Shown one piece after another: positions 17,787-26,388 of a stretch of DNA of 64,000 nucleotides. Positions within the stretch are counted from its first letter, which is position 1; the number at the start of each line of letters is the position of its first letter. The notes under the pieces are model-generated. The model made no database searches. It had not been told where the DNA came from and was given only the letters and a program-made list of their open reading frames with translations. Both the position numbers and the translations under genes were made by a program. Source of the stretch: CAIYXB01 sp038146805 (GTDB lineage: Bacteria; Cyanobacteriota; Vampirovibrionia; LMEP-6097); the NCBI GenBank assembly GCA_038146805.1, contig JAYQSH010000003.1, forward strand, positions 62,001 through 126,000. The letters are read 5' to 3'.

Positions 17787-18208
17787 GAGTTAATAATAAG
17801 CCGGGTTCTGTATGGCTTGCGCCATTAACTATCATCTATCTGGACCTAAGCATTACTGCTAGGTTCATGCGGAATTCACAGACCCAAAAAGTATACGAGT
17901 AATTCCTTTTTGGTTAAGCCTGCTTACCTTGCAGCTTCAGCGGGGTTTACCGAGCCTAAGCTTCTCAACTTAGCTGGTGAGCCCTTACCTCACCTTTACA
18001 CCCTTACCTTTGTGACACCGAACTTTGATTTAAGACCAAAGATGCTAAAGCAAAGTTCGATATCACAATTCATCCTTGCGGATTAAGGCGGTATTTTTCT
18101 GTGGCACTATCCTCACGTTCACACGTACTGGCAATTAACCAGCAACCTACACTCATATACTGCCCGGACTTTCCTCTCAAAAAATTGAGCGATAGTCTAA
18201 TTAACTCA
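17787..18208 (-). ncRNA. rnpB: RNase P RNA, bacterial type A
   Basis: The catalytic RNA of RNase P, which matures tRNA 5' ends. On the minus strand it opens with GAGTTAAT, reaches the conserved GAGAGGAAAGTCCGGGC block, and ends ACAGAACCCGGCTTA followed by ATTAACTC. The first and last 8 bases pair to form helix P1, which sets the ends at 18208 and 17787 (422 nt). A long hairpin with AACTTTG/CAAAGTT arms around 18010-18060 fits a variable P12-like helix. A T-rich run follows P1 and may end transcription. Confidence 0.95.
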
Positions 18209-18236
18209 AAAAGCTATCTTAGCATATAAAAAATAG

Positions 18237-19241
18237 CTAAAAAACAATTTTAAATTCAGTACCCACTTGCTCTTTAGATATAATTTCAACTTGCCAATGA
18301 TGTAAATCAATAATCTGCTTAACAATAGACAGACCCAATCCACTACCTTGAATATGCGCCCTGTCTTTTATACGATAAAACTGTTCAAAAATCTTTTCTT
18401 GGTCTTCTGGACTAATACCAAGTCCGGTATCAACAATCGAAAAAGAATTTTGAGTAGCTCGCACAAAAACTTTTCCATTTTCAACATTGTACTTAATCGC
18501 ATTATCAACAAAATTAGCAAGCAAATGTTCTAATAATTTCAAGTCTGCATTTAAAACAAATTTTTTATCAACTTCGTTTACCAGCTCTATATTTCTTTTG
18601 AGTGAGCGAGCTGCAGCATTGTCTAAAACTTTATTAGCCACTTGAAACAAATTATGTTTTTGTATATTTAAATCAACAGAAGAATTTATCAAATGACTCA
18701 AACTCAACATATCTGTAACCAAGTCAGCCAAACGATCTGCTTCATGATTCAACTTAGCCAAATAATCATCAAGTTTTTCAGGATCATTTTTTGCACCCAA
18801 AATCAAAGTTTCTACAAGTGTTTTGATATTTTGTAATGGTCGCTTCAATTCATGTGTAGTTTGATTCATGTCTTGGTAAATAATCGGCGCAAGTTCAATC
18901 AAATAAGTATCTTTATCTAATCGAGAAAGATAGACATTGAAATACTGAGCATCAATTTTGATTTCTTTTCTAAAATTTCGAATTGAATTTTTCAAAAGCT
19001 CTAACTCTTGGTCATATTTTTCATCTTTGATATTTTGCAAAAGTTTCAAAAACGCCTCTAGGTTTTGTTTATTTTTATTGACAAACATTGAATTCAAAAG
19101 CTCTATATCAAGTCCAAGAATTTTATGCGCCGCTTTATTCATAAAAACAATATTTTCTTTCAATGACAAAAGCAAAACCCCTTGCGACATTTGATCAACA
19201 AGTTCTTGGCTTTGTAAAAATATTTGCTTATTTTCAAGCAT
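18237..19241 (-). CDS. Sensor histidine kinase with PAS domain
   Basis: A cytoplasmic two-component kinase. I start it at the ATG at 19241 (MLENKQIFLQ) because the 24 codons upstream in frame do not look like a domain. Residues 1-110 form a PAS-like sensor (QGVLLLSLKENIVFMNKAAHKILG). The phosphoacceptor is His130 in MNQTTHELKRPLQNIK, followed by a HATPase domain with N box (LLANFVDNAIKYN), G1 (SIVDTGLGISPEDQEKIFEQFYR) and G2 (GSGLGLSIV). The layout matches PhoR/VicK-like kinases but with no membrane segment. No response regulator lies beside it, so it is an orphan here. Confidence 0.9.
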   Translation of the reverse strand: MLENKQIFLQSQELVDQMSQGVLLLSLKENIVFMNKAAHKILGLDIELLNSMFVNKNKQNLEAFLKLLQNIKDEKYDQELELLKNSIRNFRKEIKIDAQYFNVYLSRLDKDTYLIELAPIIYQDMNQTTHELKRPLQNIKTLVETLILGAKNDPEKLDDYLAKLNHEADRLADLVTDMLSLSHLINSSVDLNIQKHNLFQVANKVLDNAAARSLKRNIELVNEVDKKFVLNADLKLLEHLLANFVDNAIKYNVENGKVFVRATQNSFSIVDTGLGISPEDQEKIFEQFYRIKDRAHIQGSGLGLSIVKQIIDLHHWQVEIISKEQVGTEFKIVF

Positions 19242-19370
19242 AATTACAAGTATTTTATACCAAATATAAGCATTTTCACCTAGCAAATCAGTCAAAACTA
19301 CAGTTTTTATCAAAAAAGCAAAACTTTTAACCTTTTATAGATTAAGAAGAGGTTAAGAGGATTTGACAAT

Positions 19371-19742
19371 ATGGCAATTACAAATGGTTTTTTAAGTAGA
19401 TTTTTTAGAAAAACAAGGACACAAGAAAGTAGTCCAAGCACAAAACCGCAGCAACAAACAAATTCGCAAATTACTTCAAGTAACAATGGTAGAAAAGTCC
19501 TAACAACTCACACCCCAAACCCTCCTAGATACACTGGTGGAAATATCACAACTAGAGACATGTTTAGATTTATAGGTGGTGGAACACCAAGAGATACTAG
19601 TCCAACGGTAGTTTCAGGTTATACGCAATCATTGCAAAGAAGACTTGGAGGTATCTCATCTAGTAACAGAAGCCTTTTTAGCAGTGGCATAAATAACATG
19701 GCTAATTATTTTTCTAGCAGTAGGTTTTTTTCATGGGCTTAA
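19371..19742 (+). CDS. Hypothetical Ser/Thr/Asn-rich protein, 123 aa
   Basis: A low-complexity, probably disordered protein: a short hydrophobic and basic start (GFLSRFFRKTR), a Gln/Ser/Thr-rich linker, Gly-rich patches (RFIGGGTPRDTSP) and a Ser/Phe/Asn-rich end. No domain recognised. An AAGAGG/AAGAGGA pair lies 13-28 bases upstream of the ATG, rather far for a Shine-Dalgarno site. Its last 10 bases overlap the start of the next gene, so the two are translationally coupled. Confidence 0.5.
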   Translation: MAITNGFLSRFFRKTRTQESSPSTKPQQQTNSQITSSNNGRKVLTTHTPNPPRYTGGNITTRDMFRFIGGGTPRDTSPTVVSGYTQSLQRRLGGISSSNRSLFSSGINNMANYFSSSRFFSWA

Positions 19743-20251
19743 GAGAGTTTTATACTTATTCTAAACTTGAACACGAACTTAATCTACAACAAGTTCAAAA
19801 AGATGCCGCTTCAATAGCACAAAGAAACAAAGAAGCAGTCCTTGAAATTAATAAGGTACCAACAAAAACACACGAATGCGAAAAAGAGTGCGCCTATACA
19901 AAATTAAAATCAAAATTTTCGGCAACTATTTTGGCAAAACTTTTGGAATATAACTTAGACCCTTTTTCAATTACACCCAATGAAGCACTCAAAAAACTTT
20001 TAACACTTGGAATGCCAGTGCAGTACGCAAGGCAAGACTTAGAAAATAATGGCTTTAACACAAAAATAGTCTGCGATCTTTTAAGTAAGCATGGTTTATC
20101 TGCACATTTAAATAACGCTCTTGCACAAGGCGTCAACGGTCTTTCAACATCTAGTGCTGTTAGTTATGCTGAAGCAATTATTGCGAGACATAAACAGACT
20201 AATCTTCAGGATCCACTAAAAATTGCGACTTCGTCAATTTCTCAAGCCTGA
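19733..20251 (+). CDS. Hypothetical helical protein, 172 aa
   Basis: Overlaps the previous gene by 10 bases. The product is soluble and alpha-helical: residues 1-45 are charged and coiled-coil-like, and a CEKEC pair of cysteines near residue 50 could bind metal. Then come several short helices separated by turns (LTLGMPVQYARQDLENNGF, CDLLSKHGLSAHLNNAL) that resemble a small helical-repeat or UBA-like three-helix arrangement. Function unknown. A compound-hairpin repeat begins 22 bases after the stop and the gene does not extend into it. Confidence 0.5.
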   Translation: MGLREFYTYSKLEHELNLQQVQKDAASIAQRNKEAVLEINKVPTKTHECEKECAYTKLKSKFSATILAKLLEYNLDPFSITPNEALKKLLTLGMPVQYARQDLENNGFNTKIVCDLLSKHGLSAHLNNALAQGVNGLSTSSAVSYAEAIIARHKQTNLQDPLKIATSSISQA

Positions 20252-20272
20252 TCCAAGAGTAAAACAAATAAA

Positions 20273-20694
20273 GGGCGTGCTTCCAAACCCGTAATAAGTA
20301 TCTCGAGTCTTTAGATTTGGGCATAAGTAGGGTTTGGTTAGACACGCCTAACAAAAGAATCAAACACCGCCGCTTAGTGAGTTTCACGCAGTGAAACAAG
20401 CTAAGCCTAAGGTCGTTTGTGGGACTGATTTCTGACCCCATTTGCTAGTGATTTTAACATTTCACTGTATTTTAAAATTCACTAACTGATGCTCTAAACT
20501 CCACCTGGAAATATAAATCTTCAAAAAACCTATATAAATAAAAGACTTTTGACAATTTTATTTTGTATTTAGCGTGGCGCTACATGAATCAAAAAAGTCA
20601 TAAAATACCATTGTTTTAAAGGCTTTTATAAGATTCAGGTGGAGTTTAGAGCATCAGTTAGTAAAATTCAAAATGGGGTTTGGAATCAGTCCCA
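20273..20694 (-). repeat. Compound-hairpin repeat, copy 2, interrupted by a MITE
   Basis: The repeat runs 20273-20481, is split by the 180-bp MITE at 20482-20661, and resumes 20662-20694 ending in TGGAATCAGTCCCA. At the junctions TAAAATTCA is present on both sides, while uninterrupted copies (for example at about 51030-51045) have it once. So the hairpin repeat was there first and the MITE inserted later. Confidence 0.9.
20482..20661 (-). mobile_element. MITE, subfamily A, with 9-bp target duplication
   Basis: 180 bp bounded by CTAACTGATGC and GCATCAGTTAG, interior as in the elements at 6892 and 40489. Flanked by the direct repeat TAAAATTCA (20473-20481 and 20662-20670). A 9-bp duplication fits IS1-type transposition and defines the element's exact ends. 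Confidence 0.9.
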
Positions 20695-20726
20695 TAAACT
20701 AAGGGTTTTTGCATAAATTCATTTAA

Positions 20727-21203
20727 TCATGAGACAAAATCAACACGGTCCGCAGTGTCGCATTGTCTGAAAGCTTCATAGAACACTGTTTGCACAGTAC
20801 TTGCCAAATTTAAACTGCGTGAGTTTTTTGAGCGCATCGGCACAGTAATAGCTTGCTCTTGAAATTCATCTAATAATGCTTGTGGTAACCCTCTTGTTTC
20901 TGGACCAAAAACCAAAAAATCATTTTTTTGATATTCCACATGCCAAAAACTTTTTTTTGCTTTTGTTGTCAGTAACCAAAACCTTGCTTCTGGATTTTGT
21001 GTCAAAAAATCTTGCCAATTTTCATATAACTTAAGTTCTAGATATTGCCAGTAGTCTAAAGCTGAGCGCTTTAGGTATTTGTCTGATATTTCAAAACCCA
21101 AGGGCTTTATCAAATGTAAAACCAAATCATTAGAGACACACATGCGAGCAATATTGCCTGTGTTTTGCGGTATTTCTGGTTGGTATAAAACAATATTTAT
21201 CAT
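20727..21203 (-). CDS. trmL: tRNA (cytidine/uridine-34 2'-O)-methyltransferase
   Basis: A SPOUT-fold methyltransferase that 2'-O-methylates the wobble base of tRNA-Leu isoacceptors. The small single-domain form is seen whole: LYQPEIPQNTGNIARMC at the N-terminus, FLVFGPETRGLP near residue 95 and the knot end MRSKNSRSLNLASTVQTVFYEAFRQ. The enzyme proper ends at about residue 147; the last ~10 residues (DTADRVDFVS) and the stop codon are encoded by a copy of the 30-bp hairpin repeat, so the C-terminus has been replaced or extended by that repeat. It overlaps the upstream gene by 4 bases, implying coupling. Confidence 0.92.
   Translation of the reverse strand: MINIVLYQPEIPQNTGNIARMCVSNDLVLHLIKPLGFEISDKYLKRSALDYWQYLELKLYENWQDFLTQNPEARFWLLTTKAKKSFWHVEYQKNDFLVFGPETRGLPQALLDEFQEQAITVPMRSKNSRSLNLASTVQTVFYEAFRQCDTADRVDFVS
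20731..20759 (+). repeat. 30-bp hairpin repeat within the trmL 3' end
   Basis: GAGACAAAATCAACACGGTCCGCAGTGTC: the same unit as at 39031 and 41894, in plus orientation. It lies inside the coding end of trmL and its stem GACAC/GTGTC would form in the mRNA close to the stop codon. Confidence 0.75.
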
Positions 21204-22153
21204 TTTTGTTTGATCTCTGGATAAAGTTCATCTTCAAAACTTACCGCCAAATCTTCTGTAGCAACAGCACCTGAAAGGTAGTCTTTGAGTGTATTTGCAA
21301 AAACACTCTTTGCTAGAATAATCGAATCATTGGCAATTAAATCATCATCGATACAACTTGGATCAATACCAGTCAAAAAGACTTTGTGTTTTTTTGTCAG
21401 TTCAAATACATCATCTTTAGAAAATTTATTTTCAAAATCAAAAAAGATTTTGATGTTTGTATTAAACAAAAACTGAGATCTAATTCTTTGATAGTGATAT
21501 GGACTTTTGATAAGGTAAGCTTTGTCACAACTCATGCCTTCTAAATACTCAAAACCATTTTCGTCTTTTTTCAAATTGTCCAACAAAGAATATTTTTCTA
21601 TCAATTCTTTTGAAGCAAACAAAATCCTAGATTGATATAGGTACTTTGCTAATTCAGGATAGGGTTTGGTCATTTTATGATACAAAGAGCGCGCACTATC
21701 TACACTAAAAGGAAATATTTTTATATAATCAGCATCTTGCAAGTAATCTTGGTAACGCAAAAGCTCAGATTTGGTATAAAAGCCGGGGATATATTGAAAA
21801 ACAAAATCTTGATTTTCTTTTAAAGCATTTTTGATTTCTTCTTTATAGACTGGAGCAAAAATCTTGATTTCTGCTTGATGAAAATCAGCTTCTTTTAAAA
21901 GTTTAATGAGTTCTGTTACTTGTTCAAGTTCATAGATACTACCAAAAGAAAGCCTTAAATTAAGTTGTTGAGCTTTTTTTAAAATTTCTTTTGCATTAAA
22001 AACAAAAGCATCACTTACAAAAGAAATTTCTATTTCGTTAAAAGATTTACTGAGTGCATCTAGTGCTTGCACATAAAACTCAAGTTCTTCTTGCGCCTTG
22101 AGCACTGGTGTTTCACCAAAATTAAAATTTAAAATAGGAATAAAATCACTCAT
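21200..22153 (-). CDS. KDPG/KHG aldolase-like TIM-barrel protein, diverged
   Basis: 317 residues, soluble. The central part has the spacing of 2-keto-3-deoxy-6-phosphogluconate aldolases: a hydrophobic strand and YIPGFYTKSELLRYQ (compare the family PGxxTxxE), then about 15 residues later DADYIKIFPFSVD, whose lysine matches the Schiff-base Lys of the family's KxFP motif, then KPYPELA. The N- and C-terminal thirds are longer and unlike standard KDPG aldolase (about 210 aa), so substrate and even activity are uncertain. It is followed by trmL with a 4-base overlap. A TAAAAT-like box stands about 10 bases before the ATG. Confidence 0.5.
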   Translation of the reverse strand: MSDFIPILNFNFGETPVLKAQEELEFYVQALDALSKSFNEIEISFVSDAFVFNAKEILKKAQQLNLRLSFGSIYELEQVTELIKLLKEADFHQAEIKIFAPVYKEEIKNALKENQDFVFQYIPGFYTKSELLRYQDYLQDADYIKIFPFSVDSARSLYHKMTKPYPELAKYLYQSRILFASKELIEKYSLLDNLKKDENGFEYLEGMSCDKAYLIKSPYHYQRIRSQFLFNTNIKIFFDFENKFSKDDVFELTKKHKVFLTGIDPSCIDDDLIANDSIILAKSVFANTLKDYLSGAVATEDLAVSFEDELYPEIKQK

Positions 22154-22191
22154 TTATGTTTTCATTTTATCTCAAAAGAGCAACTCAAGCT

Positions 22192-23067
22192 TTAAGCTGC
22201 ATAAACATTAATAATCTGCGCTTCTTGTTTTAATAAATCACGCATTTGAGCTTCAATAGCAAAAGCAGTTTCTTTGTCGATACAAGGAAGCTCTGTAAGC
22301 TCTATATAATCAGGTTTTGTCGTTTGCTGTGCTTCGCCATAGTGATTGCCACGAGTAGCAAGCCAATACTCACCGCTTTTGCTGATTGGTTTTGGGCGAG
22401 TTGGCGTGTTTATTTGAATATTAAAAACCTCAATCTCATTTATCAACTGACATAGAGCGTGTATATAATTAAAATCTTTGGCAAATTTTTCTAAAAACAT
22501 AATTTGCAATTGCAATTTAGTGCGCTCTGGATCAATAATAGATTTTAAAGCTTTGATTCCTTTTATAATATTTTTTAGCGAAAGCTCAGCATGTGCTTGA
22601 TTAATAACTTGCAAATAATGGTCATTAGGTGCATCTAATTTTAGTGACACTAAATCTGCTTTGGCTAAGTTGTCACGAACTCTTGCATCGTTCAAAGTAG
22701 TAGCATTTGTCAAAACAGAAATTTTTGTACTAGTGATTTTTTTGAGTTCATCAATAACTTCACCTAAGTTCAATGCTAGACTAGGTTCGCCGGAACCTGC
22801 AAAAGTAATAACATCTAGTTGGGCAAGATTAAAAACCTGATTCTTCAAAGCTAAATTAAAATCATGCAAAATTTTTGTAGTCTGTTGATAAATTTTAATT
22901 TCGGTACTTAGATTTTGTATTTTGCCAAGTTGACAATAAACACAATTAAACGAACAAGTAGAAATCTCACCAATAGGGTCTATGCCCAAGGAAGTTCCAG
23001 CTCGCCAAGATTTAACAGGCCCATAGATCGAAAAAAAACTTTCTTGATTAATTTGCTCATTTGGCAT
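22192..23067 (-). CDS. Radical SAM protein (COG0731-like)
   Basis: A radical SAM enzyme with the 4Fe-4S motif CSFNCVYC (CxxxCxxC) near residue 38, inside the longer family signature YGPVKSWRAGTSLGIDPIG...CQLG that marks the group related to wyosine-type tRNA enzymes. The SAM-binding GSGEPSL follows near residue 110 and a strand with KISVLTNAT after it. Residues 80-290 complete the partial TIM barrel. The exact substrate is unknown for most bacterial members. Length 291 aa fits. It is transcribed away from the giant-protein array, with about 225 bases between them. Confidence 0.85.
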   Translation of the reverse strand: MPNEQINQESFFSIYGPVKSWRAGTSLGIDPIGEISTCSFNCVYCQLGKIQNLSTEIKIYQQTTKILHDFNLALKNQVFNLAQLDVITFAGSGEPSLALNLGEVIDELKKITSTKISVLTNATTLNDARVRDNLAKADLVSLKLDAPNDHYLQVINQAHAELSLKNIIKGIKALKSIIDPERTKLQLQIMFLEKFAKDFNYIHALCQLINEIEVFNIQINTPTRPKPISKSGEYWLATRGNHYGEAQQTTKPDYIELTELPCIDKETAFAIEAQMRDLLKQEAQIINVYAA

Positions 23068-23181
23068 AGATATAGTGTAACTAAAACAAAGAAAATAGTT
23101 GAAAACCCCTATAAAATCTAAGCAAGAGAACCAATATTAAAAAATTTTAATAAAAATATAGCAATATTTGCGAAATAGGGG

Positions 23182-23211
23182 TTGACGTATATACACATTA
23201 AAGTGTAATAT
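23182..23211 (+). promoter_or_regulatory. Strong sigma70-type promoter of the giant helical protein array
   Basis: TTGACG (23182-23187), 18 bases, then TAATAT (23206-23211) preceded by TG. The leader to the coding region is about 100 bases, unlike the leaderless housekeeping genes. The spacer contains TATATACACA, a string also found just before the next gene in the array (26379-26388) and, as TATATACATA, before the third (29643-29652). Confidence 0.7.
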
Positions 23212-23321
23212 GTAAAGCAAGCTTTTAAAGCTTAGATAAATCGTAACTTAATTCAATATCAAAAACCCTGAATTAAAGACCTTTTATAGCTAAGTTTTAA
23301 AGATAAACAAAGAGGACAAAG

Positions 23322-26290
23322 GTGCAAATTTAAAAAGCAAACAGCAAGCAAATAGCTTACTTGCAAAACACCTTAAATCTCTTAAAAGCCAAGGTGGCGA
23401 AGGTACAACCGCAGAAGCGCCAGATGTTAGTTTAACCGAAATTCTTACTTATCTAAATGATGATTCGAAAGGAACTCTTACTGAATCTGATTTAAAGAAC
23501 ATAGTCCAACTTGTTACCACAAAAGAAGCCGGTCAAGACGATCGTTTAAAGGCCTTAGACATTGTTACAAGAACATACGGTGAGTCTGGGAAAAAAGTTG
23601 GAAATGCAAAAGATAGCGAATTAGCACTAGGAAGATTACTAACACTAATTAGACAAGAAATCCAAGGCAATGAAGCTGAAGCTAGAGATTCCGCAGTTGA
23701 AGCAGCTTCTATCATCAATGACGATAGTTTCAACAATCCTTTCTTTAAGGCGATGGGACAAAGTGACAATTCTTCACTTGGTCAATTATTTAAATTTATT
23801 CGTCATGAAACTAAGTATCTAGACTACGCAAGTACTCTTGCCAAAGAGTTAGTAAAATCACTAGAAGATGGTGATAACAAACGTTTACCAGCACTAGCTG
23901 ACACTAATAAAGATTTCAGAGAATTACTTGCTGAAAAACTTTTAGCAAAAAACTTCCAAATTAAATCTGGTGATATTAGAGTTAACTCAAAACTTACTCT
24001 TAAACCACTCAGAGTAAAAGGTAGTGAGCTTGATGAAATCAGAAATGCAAAAGCTGGAACGAACAAAGATACTACTTATACTCTAAGAGATGTTCTCAAA
24101 CAAATGGCTGCAGCAAAAGATCGTAAAGCGAGAGCTAGCGCTGTTGCTAAGTATGCAGACATGAATAACATTCTTGAATTCAGATTTGGAAAAGCAGTGC
24201 AAGATATTAAAGCTGCTGAGCACCATATTCAAGCTGGTACTGCAACGATGCCAGGTACAACAACAACACCTCAAGAAGCTAAAAGAGCTGCTGAGAGAAG
24301 GGCAAACGATTCAGCTGAACAACTTGAAGCACTTCACTTAGCTGTTAAAAACGCTACTATCATGGGTGACTTCAAAGAAATGTTTGAAGAGTCAATTGGC
24401 TCATATGGCGTAATGCTTTTATCATCAGAATTACCAAAATCTATTAACTCTGTAACAGCACCTGAACTAGATGCCACAGTTAAAAGAGAAATCTCTAGAC
24501 TTCGTGACTTAGGCATGAATCCTACTGAACAAACTGATGAGCAGATTATAGATAAATCAAATGACCTTACTAAAAGTTTAAGATCAGACAAAGAAAATCT
24601 TTCAGACAAATTAATAAAAGCTTTCTTTGGTAAAGAAGGTCTTTCTACAGAAGATTTATTTGAGGCTAGAGTTTTTGCAAAAGTAGCAAGTCCTGATATC
24701 AATCCATCAGAAAGAACTGAAAGTCTTGTCACTCTAAAATCTGAGATTATTGAAGACTTCTTATCAAGTAAAATGCCTACAAATCGTGATGGCTTAATAG
24801 ATATAAGTGATAAAGCTACACAGGAAGTTTTTGAAAGATACATAGATCCTATTCTTAATGGAACTACTAATCATAATGGAGATTTTCAAACTGGTGGTCC
24901 TTTTTCTGTAGCCGATTTAAGAGCAGCTTTAAATGAAGATGATGTATTTGCAAATCTAATTGATCATTGGTCTAACCAAACTATCCAATATAATAACTTT
25001 AGAACAAGCCCACCAGGAGCTGCTCAAACTGCACTTAACGAACTTGATGCAATAAGAGAGAAAGTAGTAGAGTTTGATTATAATAATACTCTAGTTAACA
25101 ACACTAGTGCTATAGACGCAAAGGTCAAAGCGTCACTAGAAAGTGCTATTAAAAAAGGAGCTTTTCAGGATGGCGTTATAGGCTCTGATAAATTCAGTAC
25201 TATATTAGACGCACTTGAGAGTAGCGGTCACGCCGGTAAAATCAAGTCTTGGAAAAGCGCACTAGATAGCTACCAATCTAATAAATCTAAAGCTGCCACA
25301 GCAGTACTTGAGATTTATGATGCAATGCAAACTGCGCCTACTGGTCATAGTGCTTATGCAAATGGTCCACAAGATGCTTTCAAAAAGATTTCTGATGCTC
25401 TTGAATTAAAAGAAGAATCAGTTTTAACAGAAGAATCAAGTTTCAAAGAAGATTTAGGTTCTGCAATTGCAACCTTATATGAAGCAATTGCAAACGAAGA
25501 TCCTATCGACGATAAGACTGGTGGTTTAACACTACTTCAGAAAATCATTGAACAAGATGAAGAAGAAGCGAAACGTGCTCCAGTTCAGGAGAAATTGTTC
25601 AAACAGGACAAGAGAGGTTACTTCGAGTACCAAATGACTATTGATAATGGTTTTGATGGTCAAGATTTTGATCCTGAGCTTAGAGTAGTTGCACTTGGAA
25701 GATTGATACAAAAAATCAAAACTTCTGGAGCTAGCGAAGAAGAACAACAAAAAGCTGTTCAGTATATCTTAGGTAACCTAAAAGAAAATACGTCAAATAA
25801 TTTTGACCCAAGAGTTCCTATCACTCTTTTAACAGAATCAGATAGGATTTTAGGTGGAAATACTTTTGATAACTTTCATAAATTACAAAGAGAAGAGGCG
25901 CGATATGGTTATGCAAGAGCAGCTGTAAATGCCAAGAAATCAGAATTAGCTGGTGGCATGCTTTACAGAATGTTTGACAGATCTATAAAATCTTCTTCTG
26001 GTGTATTTGGTAAATTAAAAGCAGCTCTTGAGAAAATTCGTGATATATTCTCTGGTGGAGACACTCTTGAAGCAGCAAATAGATTAAAAGAAGACTCTGA
26101 TCCTAGTATAGTTCCTTTCAAAGCTGCTTATGATAGAGCAAAAGGCAATGGAAGTGATGACTACGCTTATAAGTCAAGTTTAAAAGCTTCACCAGAGCAA
26201 GATCAAGAACATATAGATGTTTTTCTTGCAGCATTGAGACATGTTGATCAAAGGCTTGCTCAAAGAGAAGCACCTGACGCGCAAGCTTAA
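23322..26290 (+). CDS. Giant alpha-helical protein A1 (about 989 aa)
   Basis: The first in-frame ATG is at 23753, but the frame is open and coding-like from 23294, adding more than 140 residues. No standard start lies in that stretch. A GTG at 23322, 6 bases after AGAGGAC, is one base out of frame; adding a T to the TTT near 23329 would give a start reading MQILKSKQQANSLL. The product is almost entirely helical, soluble and rich in Ala, Lys, Asp and Glu, with no signal peptide or membrane segment. An acidic loop (YLNDDSKGTLTESDLKNIV) resembles an EF hand. Segments such as LHLAVKNATIMGDFKEMFEESI and DVLKQMAAAKDRKARASAVAKY recur in the next gene, so they are paralogues. No known family; structural or secreted-effector roles are guesses. 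Confidence 0.75.
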
Positions 26291-26313
26291 TCAAAGCTTA
26301 AACTAATCAAATG

Positions 26314-26352
26314 AAAGCACCTAATGTAAACCAGCATTAGGTGCTTTTTTAT
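26314..26352 (+). terminator. Rho-independent terminator after protein A1
   Basis: AAAGCACCTAATG and CATTAGGTGCTTT form a 13-bp perfect stem around a 7-base loop, followed by a run of T. It separates the first giant gene from the second, so each has its own transcript. Confidence 0.92.
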
Positions 26353-26388
26353 CAAATATATAACCTTTCACGCTTTGTATATACACAG

